DNA of 64,000 nt from Sipunculus nudus (GCA_026874595.1 CM049311.1:62457453-62521452); one strand, 5' to 3'; positions 26,401-41,400 are shown, counted from the stretch's first letter. The notes: generated by a model not told the origin, from the sequence alone. Translations and numbers: made by a program.

Positions 26401-29400
26401 ATAATAATAATGAAATATCAACTTGGAGACTTGCGACTTTACCTGCAGTGCCATTGATCCTTGAATTGTTTCTCTGTTAATTAGATATTAGAATAGAGCC
26501 TATCAGAACAAAAAAAAATGATTATACAAAAACTGATATATGAATTGAAATCTTGCAGATTTACACATCTCTGATACAATTTAAACTAGATGTGTCGGAA
26601 TGACAGGAATGCCCCGCCTGGGGCAAATTAGAAACATTTGTTAAATTTTGTAGTTCAGGAGGTGTCGTATGGTCAAAAGTAGGTCAACAAGGGCAAAATA
26701 CAAACTCGATCTGTAACGGGTCCTTATCAAGCAACACACCAAAAATCAGGCCAGTATCTGTAGGCATTGTGAAAAAAAGTCCATACATGTGCAAACATTT
26801 GGCCAGTATCTGTAAGCATTGCATTGCAAAACTAGAATATTAGCAAAAGCTGATAATCAGTTATAAATTTTAATTGGAGAGGTATGTACCATGTTTCATA
26901 ACAATCCACCAAATGCTTCCTGAGAAATAAGCTCCTAAGTTTTTACTATACTAAGCTCAGTGACCTTGAAAAGTAGATCAAGATCACCCATCTTTGAACT
27001 TGACCAAGATTTTGTAAATATCATGCATTAGCACTGAAGAAATGAAGTTCCTGTGTTGAATACCTTTGGAGATATCCTGCACAAAAGGCCAACATTAAAA
27101 AATCTGATAAAAATTCATTAAAAAATCAGAAATTGTAGGTGGTGCTACCAAAATTGTGCAGCAAGCACAGACTGTCATTCCAAATGATCATAGTAGGTTT
27201 TGTGAAAATCCACACAATGGTTCCTGAGATATAAGCTTCTGAGTGTTTTTCTATAATCTGCTCTAAAACAAAGAAAAATAGGTCAAGGTCACCCATCTTT
27301 GCACTTGACCAAGATTTTGTTGATATACATCTTCACTCAGGCTGATGAAATTAAATTCATACGGTGAATCCTTTTAGAGATATCCAGCTCATAGGCCAAA
27401 ATTGAAAAATCCGATAAAAATTTATTAAAAAATCAGAAATTGCAGGTGGCGCCACCAAAACTGTGCAGCACATAAAGACAATCAGTCCCAATGACCATAG
27501 GAAGTTTTGTGAAAATCCACACAATGGTTCCTGAGATATAAGCTTCTGAGTGTTTTTCTATAATCAGCTCTAAAATGTAGAAAAATCTTCAAATTTTACT
27601 GAGATTTTATCAATATACATCTTCACTGATGATATAAATTTCCATCGATGAATCATTTTAGAGATATCCCGCTCACAAGGTAAAAGTTAACAGACGCGGA
27701 CGGACGGACGCCAGACGGACAGACAGACGGATGGACGGACAGCTTGGGTGACGACAATAGCCCATCAGCCTATGTGATGAGGGCTAAAAACGGCTGTACA
27801 TGTACATTTGTCATGGAAATTTATATTTTTCATGAAATTTTCTATGTTTAGGAGCCTTAAAACGGTCAAAAGTAGGTCATCTGGGACGAAAGGCGAACTC
27901 GATCTATAACTGGTCATTATCTGCCCACACATAAAAAATCAGGCCAAAATCTGCAGACATTGCGAAAAAAAGTCCGTACATGTGTATTTGTCATTAAAAT
28001 TTCTATTTTTCAAGAAATTTTCTAAGTTTAGGAGCTGTAAAATGGTCAAAAGTAGGTCAAACAGGACGAAACGTGAACCTGATCTGTAACTGGTCATTAT
28101 CTGCCCACACACCAAAAATCAGGCAGATATCTGCAGGCACTGCGAAAAAAAGTCCGAACAACTGTTTGATTTCGGAATGACGGAATGCCGGAATGACAGA
28201 CATGGGTAAAACTATGTTTTAAAAACATTGTGGCGGGGGCATAAAACAAGTGACCCATGGGTCATGACACTCAGCTGACTGGGAAGAGATTTGCAAAAGG
28301 AAATTTTATCATCTGAATGGAAGTATATACCAATTCAACTGAAGCATCAAACAGATTAACCAACATGCTGAGATTGTGTCTGTATTAATATATCTAAAAA
28401 ATAGAGAAAAAATGCGTAAACTTTAAAAAAAAATACAGGTGGCTCCACCAGTCTGCAAAACTAATAAAAAGACTTAATGGTCATTATCCATGCAAAGAAG
28501 CATGGTGGTCTCTGGATTAGTTGTTCAGATACTTCAGCTTTTGTATCAAATTTTCCATCATTCTGAGGGATACTTTGGAGTCCTATAGCATGGAGGATAT
28601 GGGTAACAGAGACCTAATTTCAGGTTAGTTATTGAGATACTGGAGCTTTTGTATCAAATTTTTCATTATTCTGGGGGGTATTTTGGAGCCATGCAGCTTA
28701 ATGGATATGGGTAACAGAGATCTAATTTCAGGTTTCCATGGAGATTTTTCATGCGTCTCCCTGCTTGTAAAGATTGAAGATTCTAGGTCCAGTTGTTATG
28801 ATTTGTGCCCTATTAACAGGTGTTCATATCTTTAAAGGTCTCAAAAATAGAGAAAAAAATTCGAAAAAAAGCCCGAACAAATACATGTAGTGCCACCAGG
28901 CTGCAGAAACTGATGAAACATGCCATGATCAATATCCATGCAAACAATTATGGTGATCTCTGCATTAGTTGTTCAGATACTTCCGCTTTTGTATCAAATT
29001 TTCCATTATTCTGAGCTGTACTTTGGAGTGCCATAGCTCAAAGGATATGGGTAACAGAGACCTAATTCCAGGTTTCAATGGAGACGTTTCATGGGTCTCC
29101 CTGTGTGTCAAGAATGAAGATTCTAGGTCCAGTCCTTACGATTTGTACCCTGTTGACAGATAACTACATCCTTAAAGTTCTCAAAAATAGAGAAAAAAAT
29201 TGTAAAAATTTGAAAAATACAGGTGGCGTCACCAGTCTGCAGGAACTGATGAAACATCTCATGATCAATATGTATGCCCAAAATCATGACCATCAGTGAT
29301 GTAGTTAATCAGACATTGAAGTTTTTTTATGAAATTTTTTACTATTCTGAGGGGTACTTTGGGGCCCCATAGCTCGAAGGATATGGGTTACAGAGACCTG

Positions 29401-32400
29401 ATTTCTGGTTTCCATGGAGACCTTTCATAGGTCTCTCAGAATGTCAAGAATGAAGATTCTAGGTGCAGTCTTTACGATTTGTGCCCTGTTAACAGATGTT
29501 CACATTTATAAAGGTCTCAAAAATAGAGAAAAAAAATCGTAAAAAATCGAAAAATACAGATGGCGCCACCAGTCTGCAGAAACTGATGAAACATCTCATG
29601 ATCAATATGTATGTCAAAAATCATGACCATCAGTGATGTAGTTAATGAGATATTGAAGTTTTTGTATGAAAATTTTCACTATTCTGGGGGGGTACTTTGG
29701 GGCCCCATAGCTCGAAGTGTATGGGTAACAGAGACCTAATTTCAGGTTTCCATGGAGACTTTTATAGGCCCCTCAGAATGTCAAGAATGAAGATTCTAGG
29801 TGCAGTCTTTACTATTTGTGCCCTGTTAACAGATGTCCAATTTTTAAAGGTCTCAAAATAGAGAAAAAAAATCGTAAAAAATAAAAAAAATACAGGTGGC
29901 GCCACCAGTCTGCAGGAACTGATGGAACATCTCATGATCAATATGTATGCCAAAAATCATGACCATCAGTGATTTAGTTAATGAGATATTGAAGTTTTTG
30001 TATGAAATTTTTCACTATTCTGGGGGGTATTTTGAGGCCCCATAGCTCAAAGGATATGGGTAACAGAGACCTAATTTCTGGTTTCCAAGAACATTTTTCA
30101 TGGACCTCTCAGAATGTCAAGTTACAAGATTCTAGGTACAGTGGTTACGATTTGTGCCTGGTTAACGGACGGACAGACGGACAGACAGACAGACGGACGA
30201 CGGACAATGAGTGATCGCTATAGCTCAGCATGACTGAAAGTCAGCTGAGCTAAAAAACTGCACAGTGGTAATTTTCTGAAGCACAGATATAAAACCCTTT
30301 GGCAAAATACATTTGGTAATCAAATCCCATTTCAGGTAACTGTCAAACATAAGTAACAAGAGACCCAGGGGTCTAATGTTCACTCTGTGAATTACTGTGC
30401 ATTTTGGCAGGTGATTAAAAAAAAATGTTTCAGAAAGATCAGTCCAAGAGTCTCAGAGGAGACTCTGTTTTGGCAGATTATAACAAATAAATACTAAATG
30501 ACATATTATGGATAAAAGTGGAAAAGACCATTACAGCCTGCTGAAAGTAGCTAAACACACGTAGCGCTACCTGCAAGTCAAAATCATCTGGCAGTCACAT
30601 GATCAATATTCCTGTGAAATTTGAAACTGAAGGCTGCAGCAGTTCCTAAGATATTTGGTAACAGACAATACATCATGTATGGAAACACATCAAGTTGTTA
30701 AATCTTACGATCGACAAAATTTGAAGTTCCGTAGAGACGCCATCTTGAGAATGACTTGACTAAATTTTTACTCAAATTATACCCCTTCCTCAAAGGAACT
30801 GTTGATATGATATGAAGGCCAAAATATTAATGCTTTGTGACTTATCTAGTAAGAAGTGGAAAAGACCATTTCGTCCCACAAAAAGTAGGTCAACAAAGGT
30901 GGTGCCACCTGGAGGTCAAAATCATTAAGCAGTATCATGATCAATATTCCTGTGAAATTTGAAACTGAAGGCTGCAGCAGTTCCTCAGATATTTGGTAAC
31001 AGACAATACATCATGTATAGAAACACATCAAGTTGTCATATTTTGCAATCACCAGAATTTGAAGTTCTGTAGAGACGCCATCTTGAAAAAGACTTGATTG
31101 AATTTATACTCAAATTATTCCCCTTACTCTAAGGAACTGCTGACTATGATATGAAGGCCAAAATATTAATACTTTATGACTTTATTTCAGAAGAAGTGGA
31201 AAAGACCATTTCATCCCGCAGAAAGTATGTCAACACAGGTGGTGCCACCTGGAGGTCAAAATCATTGAGCAGTCACATGATCAATATTCCTGTGAAATTT
31301 GAAACTGAAGGCTGCAGCAGTTCCTCAGATATTTAGTAACAGACAATACATCCTGTATGGAAACACATCAAGTTGTCATATTTTGCGATCGACACAATTT
31401 GAAGTTCCATAGAGACGCCATCTTGAAAATGCCCTGACTGAATTTACACACAAATTATTCCCCTTCTTCTAAGGAACTGTTGACTATGATATGAAGGCCA
31501 AAATATTAATACTTTATGACTTATCTTGGAAGAAGTGGAAAAGACCATTTCTTCCCGCAGAAAGTAGGTCAACATAGGTGGCGCCACCAAAAGCTTATTT
31601 TTGCATGTCCATCCCATGATCATTAATTCTGCAAAGTTTCATGAAGGTAGCAGCTGTGGCAGTTGAGATATTTGGTAACAGATGGTGGACGGTGGACAGT
31701 TGACAGTGGACAGTGGACGGCGGACACTGCGCCATGGCATAAGTTCACAGAGTGAACTAAAAATTAATGAAATTTTAATTTCTAACTCTTTGCTAACCTT
31801 ATGAAAAGAATATTATAAGAAAAAAAAATCAAACTTTTTAATGTAGTGTCTGACCAATCAACATGTCTTAGTGGTAATTAAGAAAAGGTGACACCTCTGT
31901 TCATTTCCAGAAAACAGGTAAATGATACAAAACGCTGGCACCATCTACACAATGAATTATTTTATTCAAGCATAATAATTTTACACTTTATAAAATGCTG
32001 GAATGCCTATATTACCTGACACTGTATTTCATCAGATTCATAGCATCAACATCAATGAACATGTGTCAGGTGTCTTGACCCCTCAACATAATGTGACAAA
32101 ATGGATAGTTTCTAATAATATATTAAATTTATGATTCATTACAATTCTTTACAGCATATGGTGCTGTCTTCCTTCAAAATAACTGCTAGGATTCTTAATT
32201 TAATCTGACAAGTTTCCTTCTGAATAATTGCTAGAATACTAGATTTATTCTGATAGGTAATTTGTCAATGAAGCTCAGTGAGTAGAAAATATCATTTAAA
32301 TATGGGACTAAGAAGGTTAATTAATTCTCCTTACCTGGTTTGTGATTTGACACTATCCAGGTAGAAGCTGAAGTCACCACCAGGCTGAAGCTTCAGATCC

Positions 32401-35400
32401 TGTGCCTGCTCCTGGTCCAAGTTGTGTAAAAACTTCAAAAACACTGCTGGGTCCTGATCAGATATACTGGCTTCATCCCTCTCACAGTCCTGTAATACCA
32501 GAAATAACCAAGCCCTGATCAGATATACTGGCTTCATCCCTCTCACAGTCCTGTAATACCAGAAATAACCAAGTCCTAATCAGATATACTGGCTTCATCC
32601 CTCTCACAGTTCTGTAATACCAGAAATAACCAAGTCCTGATCAGATATACTGGCTTCATCCCTCTCACAGTCCTGTAATACCAGAAATAACCAAGCCCTG
32701 ATCAGATATACTGGCTTCATCCCTCTCACAGTCCTGTAATACCAGAAATAACCAAGCCCTGATCAGATATACTGGCTTCATCCCTCTCACAGTCCTGTAA
32801 TACCAGAAATAACCAAGTCCTGATCAGATATACTGGCTTCATCCCTCTCACAGTCCTGTAATACCAGAAATAACCAAGCCCTGATCAGATATACTGGCTT
32901 CATCCCTCTCACAGTCCTGTAATACCAGAAATAACCAAGTCCTAATCAGATATACTGGCTTCATCCCTCTCACAGTCCTGTAATACCAGAAATAACCAAG
33001 TCCTGATCAGATATACTGGCTTCATCCCTCTCACAGTCCTGTAATACCAGAAATAATCAAGTCCTGATCAGATATACTGGCTTTATCCCTCTCACAGTCC
33101 TGTAATACCAGAAATAATCAAGTCCTGATCAGATATACTGGCTTCATCCCTCTCACAGTCCTGTAATACCAGAAATATAATCAAGTCCTGACCAGAAATA
33201 CTGGCTTCACACCTCTCACAGTCCTGTAATACCAGAAATAATCAAGTCCTGATCGGGTATTCTGGCTTCACTCCTCTCACAGTCCTGTAATACCAGAAAT
33301 AATCAAGTCCTGATCAAATATACTGGCTTCATCCCTCTCACAGTCCTGTAATACCAAAAATAATCAAGTCCTGATCAGATATACTGGCTTCTTCCCTCTC
33401 ACAGTCCTGTAATACCAGAAATAATCAAGTCCTCATCAGATATACTGGCTTCATCCCTCTCAAAGACCTGTAATACCAGAGATAATCAAGTTCTGATCAG
33501 ATATACTGATACATGTACACTCCTGGTCCAAGCTGTGGAAGAACTTCAGGAAAACTGCCAGGTCTTGATCAGATAAACTGGCTTCATGGATGAAGAGGAG
33601 CACATTTGAAAATTAAAGGACATGAAGATTACTTGCATAAAAAGGTGGACATATTTAAAGGTACAAAAGGATTATAGAAATGACAGGAATGTCCAAAAGT
33701 TTAAAAGTAACAAAATAAAAAAATACAATCAAGCAATGATTGCAACAAAAATTCTGATCCATCAGAAAAAAAAACACAAACCCACATGTTGTAAAGACTT
33801 TATGTGAGTGGTATCACTGGTAAATTTATTTATAAAAAATCAATAAATTTGATAAGTAAATAACAAATGAATTGTTTCAAAGATGTAATTCCAAATGGAA
33901 TGAATTTGTAAACAAGTGACCCATGGGTCATGACGCTCAGCTGGCTGGGAAGAGATTCGTAAAAGGAAATTTTATCATCTGAATGGTATTATATACCCAT
34001 TCAACTGAAGCATCAAACAGATTAACCAACAGGCCAAGATTGTGTCTGTATTTATATATCTCAAAAATAGAGAAAAAATGCGTAAACTTTAAAACAAGGC
34101 CTACAGGCCTAATGCGAACCTGTGCATTGGGAAATACACCAGGTATAATGCTTCAATGCTGGACCATTACTTTTCATGTATATGGACAATGCAAGTACTA
34201 AACATTTTGAATAAGAAAAAATTACACAAACATCACTGCTGAAATTCTGGCATGGGTGCACATCAACACTAAAAAGATTGTAGCTGGCACCACCAGCCTT
34301 GTATACAACGAAGCTATCAGAGATATATACATATGCCCAATTTCAGACTGATATATCAAACCCCTCCTGAGAAAAACGCAGGGACACACACTGTGCAAAA
34401 GTCACTGTAGGTGGCGACACCTGTCCTGTGAGAAAGAAAGCCATCAAAGACACATAGACAGGTCAAAATATTAGGCCAATACATCAAACTTACCTTGAGT
34501 CTGATGCACGGGGCTGACCAGACTTAGATTAGAAAGGCTGTTGCCCCATGTGAACTGTGACATATTGCTTGCTCAGGCTACTTCACTGAATTAACTCATG
34601 ACCTGCACCTGGCTAGACTGAATGAACTTTTGACCTGTACCTGGCTGCAGTGAGTGAACTCTTGACCTGTTGCATAATCTGACACAGTTGGCAGTCTGCC
34701 AAAGCTATAAATAGAATGCAGCTACTGCACTGAGTAAACTCCTGACCCATCCCTGGCTGCACTGAGTGAACTCTTGACCTGTTGCCTAATCTGATACAGC
34801 TGGTAGTCTGCCAAAGCTATAAATAGATCCAGACTGACCTCTAGCCTGTTGCCAAATCTGAAATAGTAGCCACACCATTGCATAAGCTCATGCAGGGGCC
34901 CTGCCCTGAGGGGCTTGACACCCATGAAGTGATCACATGGCCCCCATGAGGTGTCCACATGTCACCCATAAGGTGTTCACATGCCTTGTGCTTGGCTTTA
35001 CTGATTTAACTGTTGACCTATATCTGGCTGCACTGAATGAACTCTTGATTTGTTGCCAAATCTGAAACAGTTGGCAGTTTCTCAACCTATTTAAAGATAT
35101 GGATTCAATCTTGGCCTGTTGGTATATCTGATACTGAAAGACTTTGGCTAAAATTTTTTTTCCAAGCTGATATATTCATTAACTTTTTATCAAAGTATCT
35201 AGAATAATAAAAGATGCAGTACTTTCATTGTTAAAGGTCAAATAGTTCTGCCAAAAATCATTCTAGTAAACTTGAACAAAGGCCACCTAAGAATAATTTT
35301 TGTGCAATGTTACAGAAGATATAATTGAAACAATAATTTTGTAGAAGAACACTATTGCAGTCCTGTTTGAAAAAGACATAATAATGGCCATAAGACCAAC

Positions 35401-38400
35401 TTAAGCTTTTCACAACTCGACCAAAAATCAACAAACTCAGTATATTCTGATATGATTGAAAGAACCGTCCTAGGATAATTCTTTTGAAAAATTGAACAAT
35501 TCAACTTTACAGTTTCATCATTAAGCTGAAAGAGGCTAAAATTATGAGTTTTTTTGCCCATAAAAAACAGGTCAATGTAGGTGGCACCATAAATCTGCAA
35601 CTTCAAATCTGAGTCATGTGACCAACATTTGCACCATACCTGGTAATGCTAGCTTCTGTCATTTCTGAGAGTACTATGTCAGTATGCTTACTTGGCCAAA
35701 TGACTGTTCAAATTTGTGTAACTCCACTAAAATTCTTTAAAAGCAAACCATTTGAACAAACTTGAGAGGGCTTGCCTCTGGGATCATTTATGTAAAATAT
35801 TGAACAATTTGGCTGGACCGTTTACAAGAAGAAGACTTTTTAAAGGTTTTCAGCTTTTTCCCTATAAAATCTAAGTAAATGCAGATAGCAAAAAATACGT
35901 TTAATCCCACAACATTTGATATGTGACAGATTATTGCATAAAACCTGGGAATGGTAGCTCCTGCTATTCCTGAGAAATTATGGATTAATGTACAGATGAC
36001 CAATGACCCCCGTACAAAAAAAGGTTAATGCAGGTGGTGCCACCAATACCTGAATTTCATATATAACTCATGTGACCAACACTGGCAAAAAATTTGGTGA
36101 TGATAGCTCCGGCCGTTTCTGAGACAGTCATTTTAGTATGCTTTTTTGGACAAATGACTAAGTTCAATTTCCTGTAACTCGGCCAAAATTCACCGAACTT
36201 GAACCACTGGAACAAAATTTAGGGAGATGGCGTAAAAGATTATTTCTGTGAAATATTGAACAATTTGGCTTGAGTGTTTCGGAGGAGAAGATTTTTAAAG
36301 TTTTTTAAAGCTTTTTCTCTATAAAATTTAAGAAAATGCAGAGTTTTTCAGATGGCTAATTTTTTGCATTAAATTTCATGATGCTAGCTCCAGTCATGAT
36401 CAAGATTGTATGGGTTAACGTACAGACGACGGACTAAGGACGCCGCCACACCATCGCATTAGCTCACAGGTTCACTAAAAATTATTACAGCTGCATATTG
36501 AATGCAAAATTGTAATACAGATACATCTCACTGATGGCAAAATCTTAAATAAAGTTGACTATTGATACCAATTATTTATAATCCATGTACAGCCATCTTT
36601 ATATACCCACAGAGAGCTGTATACCTGTGATTGTAAACATTGCCTGGCATGAGGAATATCTAAAAAATCATAAATCTTTTTTTTTAAAAGCTTTTAAAAA
36701 ACATTCTTGTCAATATTAATCATAGAAAAACCTGAAATCTAAATGTCTAAAGGTATGATGTAATAAATGCTGATAAACTGGTGCCAGGCTTGATGTATCA
36801 GCTTCACACAGCTAACATATATGGTAAAATGACTCAATTCAATCTTTATAATTCAGCCAAAATTCATTCTTTGGAACCATAAAAGACAATTATTATAAGA
36901 ATTATTCAGGGGATTATTCTTGTAAAATATTAAACAAATTGGCCTCAGTGGCGTCAGTCAAAAAACGTTTTACAGGTTTATAACTCATATGGGAAAATAC
37001 AGCAAAATGGCTAAGTTAAGCTTCCCATAACTCAGCCAAAAATCACTGAACCAAAACCATTTGAACAAACTTGAATTATCAACATCTAAGGATAATTAAT
37101 GTGTGAGATTTTAGAATTTGGCCCAGTGTATTTTGAGGAGAAGATCTTTGTAGCCACTGAGCTAAAATGGGCTGTTACAGCATATATGACTAAATTCAGC
37201 TTCCAATAACTCAGCCAAAAGTCACTGAACTGAGACCATATGAACCAACTTCAGAAAGCACTACCCTAGGATCATTTCTGTGCGATATTAAACTATTTGG
37301 CCATATGGTTTCAGAGAAGAAGTTTTTGTAGCCGTCAGTATGATACGGGCACTGATGACCCCCGTACAAAAAAGGCCCATGCAGGTGGTGTCTCCAATAC
37401 CTCAATATCAGATATGTCTCATGTGAACAAGATTGGCATGACAGCTCCAGCCGTTTCTGAGATTGTAATTTTAGTATGCTTTTTTGGACATATGACTATG
37501 TTCAACTTCCTGTAACTCGGCCAAAAATCACCGAACTTAGACCATTCGAACAAACTTGAGAGAGATTGTACCAGGAATCATTTCTGTGAAATATTGGACA
37601 ATATGGCCGAACAGTTTAGGAGAAGAAGATTTTTAAAGCTTTTTTAGCTTTTTCCCTATAAAATCTAAGAAAATGCAGATAGCCAAAAATAAGCAAAATC
37701 CGATATAGTTTTTTAGATGACTAATTTTTTGCCTAAAATTTCGTGATGCTAACTCTTGCCGTTTTCAAGATAGTATGGGTTAAAGTACAGACGACGGACA
37801 ACAGACACCGGATGACGCCACACCATCGCATAAGCTCACAGGCTCGCTAAAAATACAGGTGGCTCCACCAGTCTGCAGAAACTAATAAAAACACATGGTC
37901 AATATCCATGCAAAGAATCATGGTGATCTCTGCATTAGTTGTTTAGATACCCTAGCTTTTGTATCAAATTTTCCTTTATTCTGGAGGGTACTTCTGAGTC
38001 CTATAGCTTGAAGGATACAGGTAACAGAGACCTAATTTCAGGTTTCCACAGACACTTTTCATGGGCCTCCTTGTATTACAAGAATGAAGAATCTACGTCC
38101 AGTTGTTAGCATTTGTACCCTGTTGACAGATAACAACATCTTTAAAGGTCTCAAAAAATAGAGAAAAAATTCATAAAAATTTGAAAAAAAAATAGTGGTG
38201 GCACACCCAGTCTGCAGAAACTGTAACACCTCATGATCAATATGTATGGCAAAATTAATGAACATCAGTGTTGTCGTTATCGAGATAATTCAGCTTTTGT
38301 ATCAAATTTTCCATTATTCTGAGCTGTACTTTGGAGTGCCATAGCTCAATAGATATGGGTAACAGAGACCTAATTTCAGGTTTCTATTGAGACTTTTCAT

Positions 38401-41400
38401 GGGTCTCCCTGTTTGTCAAGAATGAAGATTCTAGGTCCAGTCCTTACGATTTGTACCCTGTTGACAGATATCTACATCCTTAAAGGTCTCAAAAAAATAG
38501 AGAAAAAAAATCATAAAAATTTGAAAAAAAACAGGTGGCGCCACCAGTCTGCAGGAACTGATGGAACACCTCTTCATCAATATGTATGCCAAAAATCATG
38601 ACCATCAGTGGTGTAGTTAATGAGATATTGAAGTTTTTGTATGAAATTTTTGACTATTCTTGGGGGTACTTTTGGGCCCCATAGCTCAAAGGATATGGGT
38701 AACAGAGACCTCGTTTCTGGTGTCCAAGGAGATTTTTCATGGACCTTTGAATGTCAAGTTACAAGTTTCTAGGTCCAGCGGTTATGATTCGTGCCAGGTT
38801 AACGGACGGATGGACAGACGGACAGAAGGACGACGGACAAAAGGTGATCGCTATAGCTCAGATGACTAACTGTCAGCTGAGCTAATAAAAACTATAAATC
38901 AATTATTATTTGCAGAAGCAGAGCAACTTTTCCACAAACCAACTCAAATTTGCCTGAGACATAATGGTATGATCCTGAGAAACAATCACTGGCCCTTTGT
39001 CCTTTATAATACTAATACAAAGGTGGGGGTGGGGATGTCCACACCCTGTATTACAAACAGTTACTGATGCACATTGCTGACAATGTTCCAAGACCAGTTT
39101 GATGATAGAAGTCCTTATTCAATAGCAAGTGGTCTCGGACAGTCCCTCTCTTTGAAACAGCTGCCCAGTCTCTCTGCTGAGAGAAATGCACAGTCCAGTC
39201 TCTCGCTAAAAGGGCGCACTACAGATAGTTTTGTTATAGAGCTGTCACTTGACATATGAGACATATATATGCATATTTCTACATTTCATCATAAAAGATA
39301 AGCCTTATTCGCGGATCCAAAGTAGTTCACAATTACATCAGAGTTGTATGTGTACTTTAAATGTTTCACCAGATTCTATTGGATGAAAGTGTTATGGAAA
39401 ATCCCAAGTCTGACTTGACATACATCCAGTTATAGACTGACCTGCAGTGCTATTTCCAAACTCTATAAACATGATCTGATGATCCTATTGAAAAAAAACA
39501 AATTATAGTTACTTTGTGAGAGTACATTAAGGCTCTACAAATATACTGAATTACTATTAGATACTTGGTTGTCTGGTAACCATTAATTTCCTCTGGCTCT
39601 GTCTGAATATTATGGCCTCTTACATCCTGATGCCTATTGATCTAAATATTTGTCACTCCCTGAATTTTAAGTTTGTTTCTTTACTGATATTTTAAGTAAC
39701 CACCTCATAACAATACATCTCCTCTTGTCACAATTCTCCTCCAACCAGTAATAATGCAAAACTGAGTGAATACAAGTGTATCTTATTTCTTTTTTCTGAT
39801 CATATTTCACTAAACTAAAGGTTAGAGTTCACTTTTTACTCAGATTTTGTTTTACATGATTAGCAAATCAACCTTTACTGACATAAAGTTCATATGCTTG
39901 ATTTGTATATAATGAATAAATAAATAAGAAAATTAAAAACTAGCAATGTAAATGCCAATGTCTTCCAAATGACTCAAACACCGTAAATTATTTAAATGTT
40001 TGATGTATAATAACAGTTTTATTGAACATTTAATCATCCTGGGAAGCAATTATAACATATGTACACATACACTAAGCCAACATTAAAGGCATTATGTCGC
40101 TGAATAAATAATCAGTCAATATTTGAACAAGGCATTTTCATCAATAACTTGAATGAGAACTTTGTCATTTGGTTTTTGCTCTTTGTATTGAGAGCTCAAC
40201 ATATTCATAATTCACGGAGTTGTTACAATGGCAATGTAAACACTACAGATAAACCCTCACATATAAAACTGCATCAAGAGAGCAATGGTTATAATGTCAA
40301 CACACACAATAGGAATGACATAGATGTCCCTGCCGTCTAAGCCTGCCTTTTGAATGAGAGTCACGTTCTTGCCAATTATTTCTTGTCTGTCCTATTTCAA
40401 ACCAGACAACTCAGTCCCAGCACACACCAGGAATTACGAAGTCATTTCACATTGATATTATAAAGAATTTACATTTTACAAGGATCAATAAAACAAGAAT
40501 GTTTCTGGTCTGTGTGCATCTTTTAAAATTAAAAGGACTTCTTTCCCTTGAAATATCAAGGAAATAAAAGCACTTTATTTTTTTGTCTAATAAGTAATAG
40601 CTGATCTCACAAAAAAATCTAAATTCTGATGACAGCACCAAAGCTTTTTTTTTTACATTTTTCATGTCAAGGCTCGGTAGTCAGCTGTGTTAACTTTTTG
40701 ACACAAGGATTAGGGTTCAAATCTGATATTTCTTCAGTCTGCAGTTCCTACAGTTGAGCATTTATCAACTAAACTTCATAGATGTTGCCATAAGATATCT
40801 AATAAATAAAATGTCAGCTGAAATTTGGTAATTAATAATATGGTTCTGAAGAAGCAACAGTAAAAATAATAATCCTTGGAATTCTTCAGAAATTTCTAGT
40901 TTCACCATTAAGCAGGCACAAGTGGTTGAACTGTACAAGTACACATGCTAGTACAAATTTAAACACGGGAACTGATTCATTACCAATATGACTTAATTAA
41001 CCTAACTGACTAATTTAGACAAAGTCATGTCATGTTTGATCAAATCCCAACAACTGGAAAAAATCTCCAATCTGATGCCATGTAAGGCAAACTTTAAATT
41101 TAATGCACAGAATATTACATCTTGAAGTATGTCCTGATGTGCAGGATTATCAGGACCTGGTCAATACCACAAAACTGAAAATGCACTAAAGTTCAAAACC
41201 ACAAACATGACCTTTCATACAGCATATGAACATTAGCTACATATACTGTTACGAGGGAAAGGAGTAAAAAATAAGACTCTGATGCTTCAGACAGACTGGT
41301 CATGGAAGAAATGTTACCATCTGTGACAAATGATCAGTTTTAGTAACACATGTAATGCGTTTCCTCTACTATTATTTCTATAATTAATAATTTTTGTCAT

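Larger units (their letters stand above)
25824..31314 (+). repeat. Tandem duplication, copy B
   Basis: Second copy of the 17118-25823 segment, same orientation. Starts CTGTATTTGTGCGTGTATAA, then about 420 bp not in copy A, then matches from CATTTTAGTGCACTAC onward. It lacks the G insertion. Homology runs into the third F5 unit near 31314, where copy A is truncated. Confidence 0.75.

Noticed and set aside
32453-33509. CRISPR-like array
   Set aside because: The 61-bp units have no unique spacers; the whole unit repeats and derives from exon 3.
39441-39483. 43-nt minus-strand exon in intron 2 (acceptor TTTCAATAG, donor GTCAGT)
   Set aside because: It would leave phase 1 and run into TGA at the start of exon 3; exons 2 and 3 already join in phase.
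40676-40735. tRNA-like or SINE-like segment (GGCTCGGTAGTCAG and GGGTTCAAATCT)
   Set aside because: Box-like motifs only; no acceptor or anticodon stem can be formed.
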